64,000 nt of DNA from Escarpia spicata (lineage: Eukaryota; Annelida; Polychaeta; Sabellida; Siboglinidae), in assembly GCA_963995525.1 (NCBI GenBank), contig OZ023207.1, positions 36,807,792 to 36,871,791 of the forward strand. The letters are read 5' to 3'. The notes under the pieces are model-generated. The model saw nothing but the letters and a program-made list of their open reading frames with translations, was not told the DNA's origin and made no database searches. Of the stretch, positions 8,561 through 18,429 are shown piece by piece (within the stretch, counting starts at the first letter, position 1; every line of letters begins with the position of its first letter). Position numbers and translations under genes: made by a program.

Positions 8561-11500
8561 GAGCTGTTGCCCATTAGCTTAAAGGTGTCGGCGATGATGG
8601 TTTTGTCGGGGTCGGCGTCGCCGAGACCGTGTCGCCGAAGCGGCGGAAGCAGGCGACCGGGACGTACTCGACGATCTGGTACACGCGGTCGACGACGAGG
8701 CCGTGCTCCAGATACCACCGTAGTAGGGACGTCGCGAGTAGAATCTTGCTGCCGAAAAAGCTACCCACGAGCGTCCGTTGAGGCCGCTTCAGGAGGTCGT
8801 GCGCTTCGGCGTAGCGACGCATGAACGGGCTGAGATCGTCGCGGCCGATGTAGGCATTCTTGAACACCGGCTGCATCTCGGCGAAGACGTCGCGCAGTGC
8901 GTCGGGGACGGCGATGTCGTACTCTACCAGCCCGAAGAGGGTGCCGTCGCGTACGCCCTTCAGGATCGTCAACGTCGTAACGGCGGCGCCGGGGGCCGTC
9001 CAGCGACTCTCCTCGGGCGGCAACGGTGGCGCCGGTGGTCGCAGTTCGCGCCATTGGCACTCCCACATCTCGACGACGGTGACGAACCGGCGAAGGTAGG
9101 CGGTGACGGCGTTCGTCTCGGCGTAGAGGCGACTCATCGACCGCCCGTTAACGTCGTTCATTTCGCGCCCCGTACACGGGCAGCCGTGAAAGAAGCACCC
9201 CTGGAACTGGTACGCCGTTCGCGTCTCGCGACACCAGCCGTCGACCCGGTACTTGCCGACGCGATGCTCGCGCCCGTTGAGAATGTGTCCTATGCGCACC
9301 CCCGTTCTTTCGTCCTCCCACGTTAGACACTGCACGGTTATACGGCCGTAGCGGTGCACGCGTTCCGGCCGAAAGCCGGTCTCCGCCCGCCGGCGCGTAT
9401 ACCACCCCGTCGGCATCTCTTGGGTGATCGCCCATAGGTAGAGCCCGTTTGCGTCAAAGCCAACGATCGAGCGACACGGGCGGCCGCCGTGTAGAACGGT
9501 TACGTCGGCCTCTTGATAACGTGCGAAGATGATCGAGGGACCGCCGACGATCTGCGCCTGTATGAGCCGGTGCAGGTCCTTGTTCGACTCGTTGAAGAGC
9601 GTGAAGTGAATCGACAACGGGAGATCGTTGAACAGGTAGAGGAGCGTTAGACCCGGGACGCTGATGCCGTCCTTAAACATATCGATGCGGTGCAGCTGGT
9701 AGAAGGTGAACTGCTTGTCGACGGCCTCCAAAAACGGGACCACATCTCGGTTGTTGTACCACACGAGGAAGTCCCTTAGCGTGGTCATCCCTTCGGCGCG
9801 CCATACCGCCGCGCAACCCTCGTACGCCTCGGCGGAGATCCCTTCGCATTTCAGGTGGCTGTAGAACGCCTCGCGCGGCGGTAGTTCGCTGTCGTCTAGT
9901 TTCCCCAACGCGTCGACTTACGCCTTCAGAAACTTATCGTAGCTGAATCCCGGGGCCAGGTAGTCAGTGATGTCCAGGAACTTGAGCGTCTCCGTCGACA
10001 GGCACATGAAATTGTTCTGCCGTTTAATCGAGAACGCCGGCGAGGTAGGCTGACCGTCGATCAGGAGGAGGGGCGTGAGATACTTTTTGACCGCGTTCAA
10101 ATCGTACTTGCCCGAATTGAAGCCGAGGACGGGGATTTGGCGTAGATGCGTCCACAGGCGCTCGGCGAGTGCGGTGTACGGGGTCTTGTTGTCGGTGCCG
10201 GCGGCGGCTCGCCATTTGGCGTCGAGCGCCTCGATCGCTTCGAAGACTCGGTCGTACGACGGTCGCAGAGCCGCGCACGCCGCTTCTCTCACGGCCTCCA
10301 GGGTGACGATCAGGCGCCGCGCGAGATCGTTCGAATCGCCGGTCGTAACGAAGCATTGTGCCGCCTCGTGGCCGGGGACGTTCGAGGCGATACTCACGCT
10401 GAGTAGCTCGTGACTGGCTATCCACCGGCACTTGGGGCTGTCCGCCGGCAGGTCGCTGTCGTCGAAGTAGCACTCAAAATCGAATGTCGCTCTGTACGGG
10501 TAGTAGCGGAGGTGGTCTGGGACGCAGATGCCCTCGTCGTCCAGCTGCTGAAACACGGACGGCGTCGGCCGGTAGACGCCGCCGGGAAAGACGTGACGAA
10601 CGCCGCCCTCACACGTCGCTTCTTGCCGCCGTAACTTAGAGGCGGTTCGCCACAACGAGTCACCGCACTTACTGCACAGGTACGATCGCGTATACCGCGA
10701 GACGGCGGGTATATACGAGTAGTGATTGTCGTACAGATTGACGTTCATGGTAGTGGGGTATCGGTAGAGGGAACGACGGACCAATTCGGCGGTCGAGCCG
10801 CCGTCGGTCGTCGTCGTCGGGTCCATCAGTCGATACACGACGACGTTGGATTCGAAGCACGTCTCCACCCAGTCGAGGTCGTTCAGCGGCACGCCGGCGA
10901 TCGCGTAGGGACTCACCACCCCGTCGCCGCCGTTGTAGTCAGCGTAGAGCCGTAAAGCGGGGGTCGTCAAACGGGTGACGTTTATCAGGGCGGTCGGGGC
11001 GGTCAGTAGTCTTCTTCGGTGCAGGGCCAGGCAACGGAAGAGGCATAAATTGTCGGTGTACGGCTTACCTTGACGGTCTTTCGCGAGCACGACGATCGAC
11101 CTGTTCGCGTACAAGTAGGCGGGCAGTTGAGCTTTCAGACACCCGATCGGGTGGTGGATGATGGCGTTGAGGAAGTAGGTAACATTTGTTACCAATTCGA
11201 CGACCCACCCCGAGTCGGGTCATTGCATTATTGCGTACTGCAGAACGTCGGGTTGTCGGACGGTCTCGAGGAAGCGGTCGAACGAGGCGGCGTCAGTAAC
11301 GAGCATCGGGGCTTCGAGGAAGCGGCCGCAACAGTTACAGGATGTGTGATAATACCGGAAACGGCCCGTCTCTTTGTGTCTTAACACAAACCCAAAACTT
11401 AAATTGATCTTGAACGCTCGAGTTTGTTCCTCAAACATTTGTCTTAGTCGCGGTTCAAGGACGGACGTGTCCATGCAATGAGTCAGCTGGTGATTGTATC

Positions 11501-11657
11501 TCGACTGGAGGGGGCCCCGGAATGTCGACGTCCGTATACTCGACCAGTGCTCTTGCACTGTACGCCGTAGACCGGCCGACCACCCCTCCTCATCCGCCGC
11601 GTCATCATCATCATCGGGTTGTGGCGGTGGCGGTGACGGTGGTGGTGGTGGTACTAC
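8505..11657 (-). pseudogene. Protein-primed DNA polymerase B (pPolB), broken and 3'-truncated
   Basis: Reading leftward from about 11657: an acidic/Pro-rich linker, a conserved N-terminal region, DNLCLFRCLALHRR, a Cys-rich finger (LCSKCGDSLWR), exonuclease motif FDFECYFD, VLGFNSGKYDLN, the protein-primed insert (MFKDGISVPGLTLLYLFNDL), palm motif A (IVGFDANGLYLWA), HGCPC, and motif B (KLMGNSSYGKT, about 8540-8570). Breaks are an in-frame TGA at 11220-11222, an in-frame TAA at 9918-9920 beside a loss of about 14 residues relative to the relic at 54.3 kb, and a frameshift near 8630. Sequence ends about 10 residues after the motif-B block, so motif C (DTD) and the thumb are absent and the enzyme would be inactive. 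Intact relatives replicate linear genomes from a protein primer. Confidence 0.92.
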
Positions 11658-11920
11658 CTTTTTTCCGTGCCGCAGGTTTTCGAAAATCTCATATGGTTCA
11701 CCAGAGTACGCCGATGAAAAAAATATTTACCGCATTTCGGGCAAGGGATATCGTCATCCCGAATTCCGTTAACGCATTTCTTTAAATGTCTTTCTAGACC
11801 CCTACGCACGTTATACGTGTGATCGCAATTCGGGCATCGGTACTCCTGCGGCTTACTACTACACGTATGTCCCACCAAACTAACGACGACTCGATTGCAT
11901 ACGGGGCAAACAGTAGGCAT
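11654..11920 (-). CDS. Zinc-finger N-terminal module of the PolB gene
   Basis: The ATG at 11920 gives 88 residues with three Cys-pair units: CPVCNRVVVSLVGHTC, YRCPNCDHTYNVRRGLERHL (C2H2-like) and PCPKCGKYFFHRRTLVNH. An upstream GTG is also in frame. The frame stops at TAG just after an A6 run (about 11657-11662). The -1 frame from that run is open through a Pro/Asp linker straight into PolB. Many invertebrate Polinton polymerases carry N-terminal fingers, so this is probably one gene split by a 1-nt indel. A separate gene or a slippage site is possible. Confidence 0.65.
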   Translation of the reverse strand: MPTVCPVCNRVVVSLVGHTCSSKPQEYRCPNCDHTYNVRRGLERHLKKCVNGIRDDDIPCPKCGKYFFHRRTLVNHMRFSKTCGTEKR

Positions 11921-11978
11921 GTTGCAGCAGAGAGCGACAACAAACACGTTATTAGTTGAAACGAAGCTCTACACTCCT

Positions 11979-11987
11979 CTATATATG
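11979..11987 (-). promoter_or_regulatory. TATA box for the zinc finger/PolB transcript
   Basis: On the minus strand CATATATAG lies about 59 nt upstream of the ATG at 11920, in an otherwise GT-rich stretch. Confidence 0.5.
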
Positions 11988-12490
11988 GGTGGGTGGGGTG
12001 GTGGTGATGACTGTTACCGTCACTCGCCGCCGCTAGGACTACTACTACTGGTTACCGGGGGTTGACACTATGGTGATCTTTGACCTAGTTACGGTGAGGC
12101 GGAACGGTGGAGCTAAAAATAAAGTGCCGCCTTCTACTACGATGTGTGTGTGTATGCTGCAGCCTTTATCACAGGCGAGTAAGTATAGGAATGGGTTGCG
12201 GACGGGAGGGTAGATTTTGTAATAGTAAACAACAAGAGTGTTTATACGTTTCAACGTTTTATTAAGCGTCGTACAACAAGCAACGTGCTTTATTAAGCAC
12301 CACATATTCGAATAAGCAGGCATATTTTCTATTAAAATGTTCTCCACAAGCGTGCTTTATTAAGCGATATTCAGCACAAGCGTGCTTTATTCTATTAAAG
12401 TTCTTCTTTTCGGCTATATCAAATAAAGTTCTTGATCTAATGTTCGTAGATGTATTAAGCAATTCTCTCCATTAAAGTTCGTTTTTATTA
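11988..12490. repeat. Intergenic stretch with repeated TTTATTAAGC units (minus-strand poly(A) signals)
   Basis: From about 12245 to 12500 short copies of GTGCTTTATTAAGC and ATTAAAGTTC recur. On the minus strand each TTTATT reads AATAAA, just downstream of the minus-strand gene at 12492-13047, so this looks like an array of polyadenylation signals. 11990-12240 shows no gene. Confidence 0.55.
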
Positions 12491-12491
12491 A

Positions 12492-13047
12492 GCACTGTTC
12501 AGAAGCCGGCTCTTCGCAGCAAGTAGGCCGTTACCGCCGTCTCCAGTCTCACGAAGTTGAAGATGCCGTTGAGCCAGTCGGTTTCGAGTAGCCAAGCGGT
12601 TACCTGGTTTACGAGGCGAGCTTCCGCTTGTCGATCGGTCGTGCACGTTCAGGATCATACGCATCAAGCACGGTATTAACGACCGACCCGTGTATTCGGT
12701 CAATACGACTCGGAAGAAGCGAGTGCACATATGCCCACATCCATGAACATTTGCCGATAGTGGCGGCTAGGTCGCCCGGCTCGGTACCCCTGTATATGTA
12801 CAAACGAGCACCCTTCGTTGGACTCGCACTCACCGCAGTAATGGCGGGCACGCTCGAGTATGCTTTCCCCGATCACCTCGGCGAAATTTTTCATCAGACT
12901 GCACATCATCTCCTCATCCCGAGGTAGCGTGAAGAGCCCCCGGCGCGTACTGCGCGACGGCATCTCGAAAAACGGTGACGCCGGGCCGGACCCGTGTTGC
13001 GCGTTCGAGGACCCCGATGAAATTATCACGGTCGATGCCGCCTCCAC
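12492..13047 (-). pseudogene. Cys-rich Polinton-associated protein, probably frameshifted
   Basis: From a GTG/ATG-type start near 13047 the frame encodes EEMMCSLMKNFAEVIGESI, then HYCGECESNEGC, and stops at 12700. Protein-like sequence continues in a second frame (IDRIHGSVVNTVLDAYDPE, to 12609) and a third (TAWLLETDWLNGIFNFVRL, to about 12492). The CxxC-containing helical pattern recalls a small family in other such elements, but I cannot name it. The three-frame split suggests two small indels. The alternative is that only the first frame is real. Confidence 0.4.
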
Positions 13048-13341
13048 CAGTATGTCGACCGGGTATAGGCTCGCATATTTAGGCGGCGGCGGCGGCGGCG
13101 GCGGCGATGCTGTCGAGATCGAATACGCCGGCGGCGGCTAGCAGCGGCGGCTGATAGGTAGTCTCGACCAACAAGGGCGTCCATGGAGCGGTGGCGGCCT
13201 CGAGTAGGGCGAGGGGTGTCGTCGTCGGCGTGTCCGCTGGCGGGGCGTCCGCGGGTATGGCACTCAAAGCCTCGGTGATTATATAGTCGAGTGCCTGCGC
13301 CCGCGCCTCGTCGACGTCCTACAGCACACAAAAACGAATCG
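13048..13341 (-). other. Low-complexity coding-like stretch with GGC/GCC repeats
   Basis: A run of about eight GGC units (13083-13107) gives poly-Ala or poly-Arg in different frames. A minus-strand frame (EARAQALDYIITEALSAIPA..., ending at 13079) is open up to a TTTTTGTGTGCTGTAG acceptor-like site near 13322. It could be an exon, but I cannot place its donor. Confidence 0.3.
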
Positions 13342-14130
13342 TTAGCGTCTAATATACTCATCGGCGTCGTCGTCGTCGTCGTCGTCATCGGCGCTTTTCT
13401 TAGGCGCCACACTCCGAACGGTGTACGTCGACAGGGGCCCCCACGTTGTCTTTCGTACGACGAGCTCCTCGATGACCGTGCCGACGATCTGTAGGACGGT
13501 GTCGCGCAGTGTGTCGGGGCTCATCGAGGCGAGATAGTCGGCCTTGCAGGCGACGAGGTCGTTCATCGCGTTGTCGAATAGGGTGATCCATTGTTCGTCA
13601 GGCCCCTCCGGGTCTTCCCTCACCATCATCCGGACCGAGAAATACTGTCTCGGCTCGTGCTGCGCCCCGTGGGATAAGCACACCTTAGCGCAGTTCGATG
13701 TTCGAAACACCTTAAGACGGCATTGGGTACAGCCCTCGTAAGTGCACTTGGTTCTCCATGCGATAGCGGATACCCTTACGTTTGTCGCTAGTGCGTAGAG
13801 ACCGTCGTCCGCCTGTAGAAGCTCGCTTACACTCACCGAAGGTTGAACGACGAGTAGCGGGGGTGGCGACGACGACGACGCGACGCTAGGCTCGAGGCTC
13901 GTCGCCGCTGCCGCTGCTACGGGCGCGCAGATACCGGCAACGACGGTCGACGGTCGGGTTACGGGCGCGCCACGGCTGCTGCCGGCGGTGTGCGACGACC
14001 GGGCTCCGGGGGCGCTGATGACGACGGGCGACGCCTGGTCTGCTGCGGCGGCCGCCTTCGCCTTCTTCTTTCGCTTGATAGGCGGTGATGAGACCGTCAC
14101 GGATAGGTCTTTCGCCTGTTGAGAAGACAT
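13342..14130 (-). CDS. RPA-like single-stranded DNA-binding protein (putative)
   Basis: 262 aa from ATG at 14130. The N-terminal 105 residues are Ala/Ser/Pro-rich with a basic KRKKKAK (possible nuclear signal). From about 118 a zinc-ribbon OB-fold pattern appears: VRVSAIAWRTKC, Cys at 129, 134, 137, 147 and 151, then RQYFSVRMMVRE and WITLFDNAMNDLV, closely matching the DBD-C domain of RPA70. The C-terminus is a poly-Asp tail, as in many SSBs. It would coat displaced strands during protein-primed replication. First gene of the leftward block, with a TATA-like box at 14212-14220. The frame is intact. Family call is from pattern, not a search. Confidence 0.6.
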   Translation of the reverse strand: MSSQQAKDLSVTVSSPPIKRKKKAKAAAAADQASPVVISAPGARSSHTAGSSRGAPVTRPSTVVAGICAPVAAAAATSLEPSVASSSSPPPLLVVQPSVSVSELLQADDGLYALATNVRVSAIAWRTKCTYEGCTQCRLKVFRTSNCAKVCLSHGAQHEPRQYFSVRMMVREDPEGPDEQWITLFDNAMNDLVACKADYLASMSPDTLRDTVLQIVGTVIEELVVRKTTWGPLSTYTVRSVAPKKSADDDDDDDDADEYIRR

Positions 14131-14712
14131 GACTGCTGCTGCGGATGAGGAAGCGCGTAAACGTTAAGACAGTCAAAACCGAGTGAATACATAGACGCTC
14201 TTAGCCTAACTACTTATAAGAGGACGGTGAATAGCGCGCATGCGCATAAACACGTATAACACAAAACAGCCGAGTCTGGCAAGGTTATTGAAACTAGAAA
14301 AAAGGGCTCGGCTATGGAGTGCACAAACGGCGCATTGCTTTTATAGTCTTATTTTCAAATATATGTTTACCATAAGATTCTGTAGTCCTTACAGTCCCTT
14401 ATAGATCGTTTATTTTATACTTTTAAGCTTTTATTAAAATTGTTAACATTACGCAACCTGGCCTACGTGACGAGGCCTACGTGCCGCGTGTCAGGTGTTA
14501 TAGAACCTTCTAGAAGATTCTACAGTAAACAACATTCCGTTACAAGGCGTTAATGAAACTACACGGTCTTTTCGACTAGTCTAAACCATGGCATATTCAC
14601 GAACGGTACGTAACTACCCGTATACCTTTTTAACATTCACGCAGTATTCTTCTATACACGCACTTTCTTTTTATTTAAGCGATATTTACAAAACTACAGT
14701 TCCTTCGATACC
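14131..14712. promoter_or_regulatory. Divergent intergenic region with minus-strand TATA (about 14212-14220)
   Basis: AT-rich spacer between the leftward SSB-like gene and the rightward gene at 14.8 kb. CTTATAAGTAG on the minus strand lies about 85 nt upstream of the ATG at 14130. No other gene seen. Confidence 0.45.
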
Positions 14713-14805
14713 GTGGGCCTATTTCATTATTTAAATTGTAGACCTTTTTTAACCACTGTAATATTATATTATATTTTATTATTTAAGACTTTTGTTTTCT
14801 TACAG

Positions 14806-15306
14806 GACAAATGCGGTATGATATCACCACCACCACCGACGTTTCCTATCCAGGACGTCCGGTACATGGACCGTGGCATTAGTAGGCAGAACCTTGATGA
14901 GGCGCCTCGGTGGATTGGCGCTGGGCGCTGCGATAGGCGGTGCCGATCATCCTCTGTTAGCCGGTGCAAGGGGTTGCCTAGAGTCGGCCGAGGCGCGCCG
15001 CTACGACAGGAGGCACCTCCTACGGTGGTTACGTTACCGCCACAGCCGCTCGAGGCGGCCGTCGACCCGGACACGCAACAACCGCCGCCGCCGCTATATC
15101 GACGCCCCGCGGTACCGGCCGCTCGCACGGGCGTCGTGACTGGTGTACGACGCCCCGACGATCGTGCCTCGCTATTGGAGGCTCGTCGATACGCACAGAT
15201 AGGCGACGGCTTCGGACCTTGTACGGGCCCCTCTCGACCCCCCTATAACAGTACTAGTGGTGGTGGTGGTGGTCCACCCAGGGCTTACGGTATGCGATGG
15301 GCCTAG
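14806..15306 (+). CDS. Pro/Arg-rich hypothetical protein, likely spliced
   Basis: A strong 3' splice acceptor (TTTTGTTTTCTTACAG, ending 14805) precedes an open frame that can start at ATG 14818 (MISPPPPTFPIQDVRYMD). It is Pro/Arg/Gly-rich, contains DPDTQQPPPPLYRRP, RASLLEARRYAQIGDGFGPC and ends GGGGGPPRAYGMRWA. A second frame in the middle (RRLGGLALGAAIGGAD) is also protein-like, so a frameshift may sit near 14900-15000. No family recognised. An AATAAA at about 15350 follows. Confidence 0.4.
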   Translation, partial: DKCGMISPPPPTFPIQDVRYMDRGISRQNLDEAPRWIGAGRCDRRCRSSSVSRCKGLPRVGRGAPLRQEAPPTVVTLPPQPLEAAVDPDTQQPPPPLYRRPAVPAARTGVVTGVRRPDDRASLLEARRYAQIGDGFGPCTGPSRPPYNSTSGGGGGPPRAYGMRWA

Positions 15307-15562
15307 TATTATTATTATTATTAAGAAATATTACCTATAGTAGAATGTAATAAATAGTTTGCTCACCGCCTCGTTGTCTTTATGATCACACCGTTATTAT
15401 CCGTTTGAGCTCTATATTCCAACTAGTTGTCCTGAATCCCCTATAAAGGCAAGCTTACAATTACCTAGGTTACGGTATGAATAATACAGTAGCATTATTC
15501 TCCAATGCAGACAAACGTCGTTCAATGGACTTTGGACGCCTGTTACCAATTACGCTTGGTGT

Positions 15563-15872
15563 CAACAACAACAACAAGACCACGCGTCATACCGGCTGAA
15601 GGTTTGTAAAAAAGGGCGCGAAAGAATAGGTAACAAGCATAGCCGCTAGGGGGTGCATTCGAGGGTCCTGTTGTAATACAAAGTGCTAGAAGCGTCACCT
15701 AGAGGGCGCTGTCAACAACAACAACAACAACAACAAGACCACGCGTCATACCGGCTGAAGGTTTGTAAAAAAGGGCGCGAAAGAATAGGTAACAAGCATA
15801 GCCGCTAGGGGGTGCGTTCGAGGGTCCTGTTGTAATATACAAAGTGCTAGAACCGTCACCTAGAGGGCGCTA
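15563..15872 (+). repeat. Two 158-bp subterminal direct repeats
   Basis: The block beginning GACCACGCGTCATACCGGC occurs at 15578 and 15736 (158-bp spacing) with very few differences. Each copy is preceded by a CAA run and contains GCCGCTAGGGGGTGC, a motif also found at the inner edge of both terminal repeats. Confidence 0.9.
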
Positions 15873-16101
15873 CTAAAATCGTAAATAACCGTTATATAAC
15901 CTTCTTTCGGATTAGTATACCACCGCTAGGGTAATTAACCGCTATATAACCTTCTTTCGTACTAGCATAACCATCATAGGTCTCAGAAAGGTTAGTATAA
16001 CCACCGCTAGAGAGTCGCTACCACTTATCATAACAAACATAGTCGCTAGAGCGCGCTACCACTTATCGTATCAAGCATAACCGTTTGGGAGCAGGTAACA
16101 A
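15873..16101 (+). repeat. Degenerate subterminal CCGCTAG repeats
   Basis: Short units such as AACCGCTATATAACCTTCTTTCG and TATAACCACCGCTAGAG recur several times before the right terminal repeat. They parallel the CCCCTGGCG units inside the left end. Confidence 0.7.
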
Positions 16102-16348
16102 GCATAGCCGCTAGGGGGCAGCAGTGAAATGGTACTGTCTCGCCACCTACTTAACGCAACTCATCAATCATAACGTTTTTTATAAGTAAGCTGTCAAAAC
16201 CAATTAAGATATTTCATTTTTTATAAGTCGATTTTTCGTTGGTGCGGGTCAAATTTCTTGACCTGTGTTGATCTTTGTGACCCGCGGTGCTTTTGATCTC
16301 CTTTGATCTTGCACCATGTCTCGGGCCAGCGCAGCCTCCCTTACTACT
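16102..16348 (-). repeat. Right terminal inverted repeat
   Basis: Reverse complement matches 3671-3917 over 247 bp, ending CCTTACTACT immediately before CACAAC. Confidence 0.95.
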
Positions 16349-16354
16349 CACAAC
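16349..16354. repeat. Target site duplication, right (CACAAC)
   Basis: Exact copy of 3665-3670. Confidence 0.93.
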
Positions 16355-18429
16355 AAATTCTTTGTGCAAAACACACGTATGTTTAGCTGTATACGTCATC
16401 AGCCATCATAACGTGATCTGAACACAAATAGGAATGTGTTTAATAAAATACAAATGACTGCCTTGCCTAAGTCTCGTTTTCGGCATAAGCATGCTTATTT
16501 TGGCATCTTTTAATGTAGATCATCGCATCGCACATCGCATCGCGTATCGCATCGCTCATCACATTGCGCATCACTCATTGCATCGCGCATTGCATCGCGT
16601 CATCGCCCCATGGCGCTGCAGATTTCCACACAAAAACGCGATGGCCCTTCTCAGCTTTCATAACTATTTATATCATTCATTTTAAGCGTAAGAGTCTGCG
16701 AACGTTTATTATGCATATGAATGATCTCACATTTTGATTGGCTATTATTTAAAGATAGTTTACTTATGTTTAGCCATTCATTAACCTTAAAAAGTTCTTC
16801 AATTATTAAGGATTCTGTACTTTTATGTTGTGTAAGAGATTTTAAAGAGCTAAATAATATGAACAGGTTTTCAAAATGTATTCACCCCACCAAATAACAA
16901 AAATATAAGTATTCATAAATATCCACAGGGAGACTCGTGAGCCTCCTGCACTTATAATTGAGATGACATAACCATATCTCTTCTAAGTCACCTCTCACCA
17001 CAAGTAGTAGAGCAATTTCTTCCACCATATTCCATACAAACGAACAAGACAAGCTAGTGCAACCTTATATGATCACAACAGTGAAAGGTCGTAGAACCGT
17101 ACCCTTGTGGCCATCGTAGGGTAACTATGTGTCGAATGAATGTTCTAGATCAACGATACCATATCTCGACACGGCCGTCAACTTCATTCTGTTCTTGCCA
17201 TCGGTAGCCCTCCGAAGTAGATTCCGCATGGTTGTGGGGAATTTCCCTGTTCTCGCGGGAATTCACTCTTTACGCAGAAACCGCCCATTCGAGAGTATCG
17301 GCACTACAGGTCATTCGGCTTCACGCACAAACGTGTAGACCTTGTTGGTCCTCGTTCCGACCCGACATTACAATAAATGTTAGCTACACTAAGAAAATGT
17401 TCCTTCTCGATGGTGTGTACTAAACACCCTTCAAAGCATATGTTATTTCAACAACACACTACACAATCGTAATACCAATATATATATATATATATATATT
17501 CGACGTATACATATCAGAAGAAAATATTCAATATGTCTTCATAAAAAATCCCATCACCAAAAGTATTCTAACTCTTATCAACCTATACACCCGTGAATAT
17601 CAGAATATCATCCGTGACAACCATATTGCAATATACGTTCGATCATCGTTACTACATAACAAACGCATAGCTGAGCGATGATTAGCTATCCCGTAAAAAC
17701 TTCGCGACATCAGTATCGTCGCGCTGACCCAGATTCGTTTATTCTTGACCACATCCTTTGACAAATTTAACAATGCACAACCAGATAACTAAGACAAAAC
17801 CTATAATCTAACATTCACTCAGGTGTACATAACACATATATTTTACATACCTCCGATATTGCTTCTGTGTATGGGTTTGATAGCCAAACTGTAATAATCT
17901 CTCGTTATAGAGGAGACAAGATTACATCGTCCTTTCTCTGGATCACTCAGGACTGGTGTGTTCTATATTTCCCAAACCTTAGTTAATAAACAATACATTT
18001 TGCATCTGTCATGTGATCCCTGCTGATGCTGATACCATTGTAATAATTTCACCGCCAAATAGGTAAAACAATAATTCAACATGTATATAAATCTTCATTA
18101 TAGCGACATTCCTATATGCTGTGAAATTAATCAATATAAATTTCCACCCGCACCACAATTCCTATTCATATAAAGCTGCCTCCCATTATATAATTACTAC
18201 ATATTAGATTCAACTTTCCTACCTGTCTACCCTAATTATAATGTTATTTTCCCGGTTCTTTGAATCTGATCCTATCCTACCTCCCTAGTGCATTCACACT
18301 ATTGTGTAAGCAGTAGCCAGCCGTCAATAGCCGTACAGGGTAAACCCAATTGTAGTATTTTACAGTCGCTATCAACCTATGTTAAGTTCTTAACAACACA
18401 TCGTGATAAGTAGTTACTAAGAAATAATT
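16355..18429. other. AT-rich non-coding stretch
   Basis: No gene seen. Contains a degenerate CATCGC(A/G) tandem repeat at about 16505-16612 and an AT microsatellite at about 17475-17499. Short open frames here have no recognisable content. Confidence 0.6.
16505..16612. repeat. Degenerate (GCATCGCRCATC)n tandem repeat
   Basis: About 100 bp of alternating CATCGC, CATTGC and CATCAC units with 5-10-bp periodicity. It produces a His/Arg/Ile-rich frame that is not a gene. Confidence 0.85.

Larger units (their letters stand above)
3671..16348. mobile_element. Polinton/Maverick-type element (internally deleted), 12,678 bp
   Basis: The element is bounded by 247-bp inverted repeats beginning AG and ending CT and by a perfect 6-bp direct duplication. 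Inside are packaging ATPase, chromodomain integrase, protein-primed PolB, a penton-like protein and several small virion-type proteins, with a rightward block (4044-8560) and a leftward block (8505-14130) converging near 8500. The coding DNA is GC- and CpG-rich against an AT-rich host. Autonomous Polintons are usually 15-20 kb. This copy lacks a recognisable major capsid gene and protease, the integrase core and the PolB C-terminus. Perfect flanks and about 98% identical ends argue that decay is recent or that the deleted form itself moved with help. Confidence 0.93.

Noticed and set aside
8778..9326. 182-aa plus-strand frame and similar frames over 8.5-11.2 kb
   Set aside because: Antisense shadows of the GC-rich PolB gene.
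9918..9923. GTAAGT as a real splice donor in PolB
   Set aside because: Coding resumes only a few nucleotides later in the same frame, leaving no room for an intron.
3671..16348. An intact major capsid or adenain-like protease gene in the element
   Set aside because: I looked on both strands for double-jelly-roll capsid and Cys-protease patterns and found none I could support.
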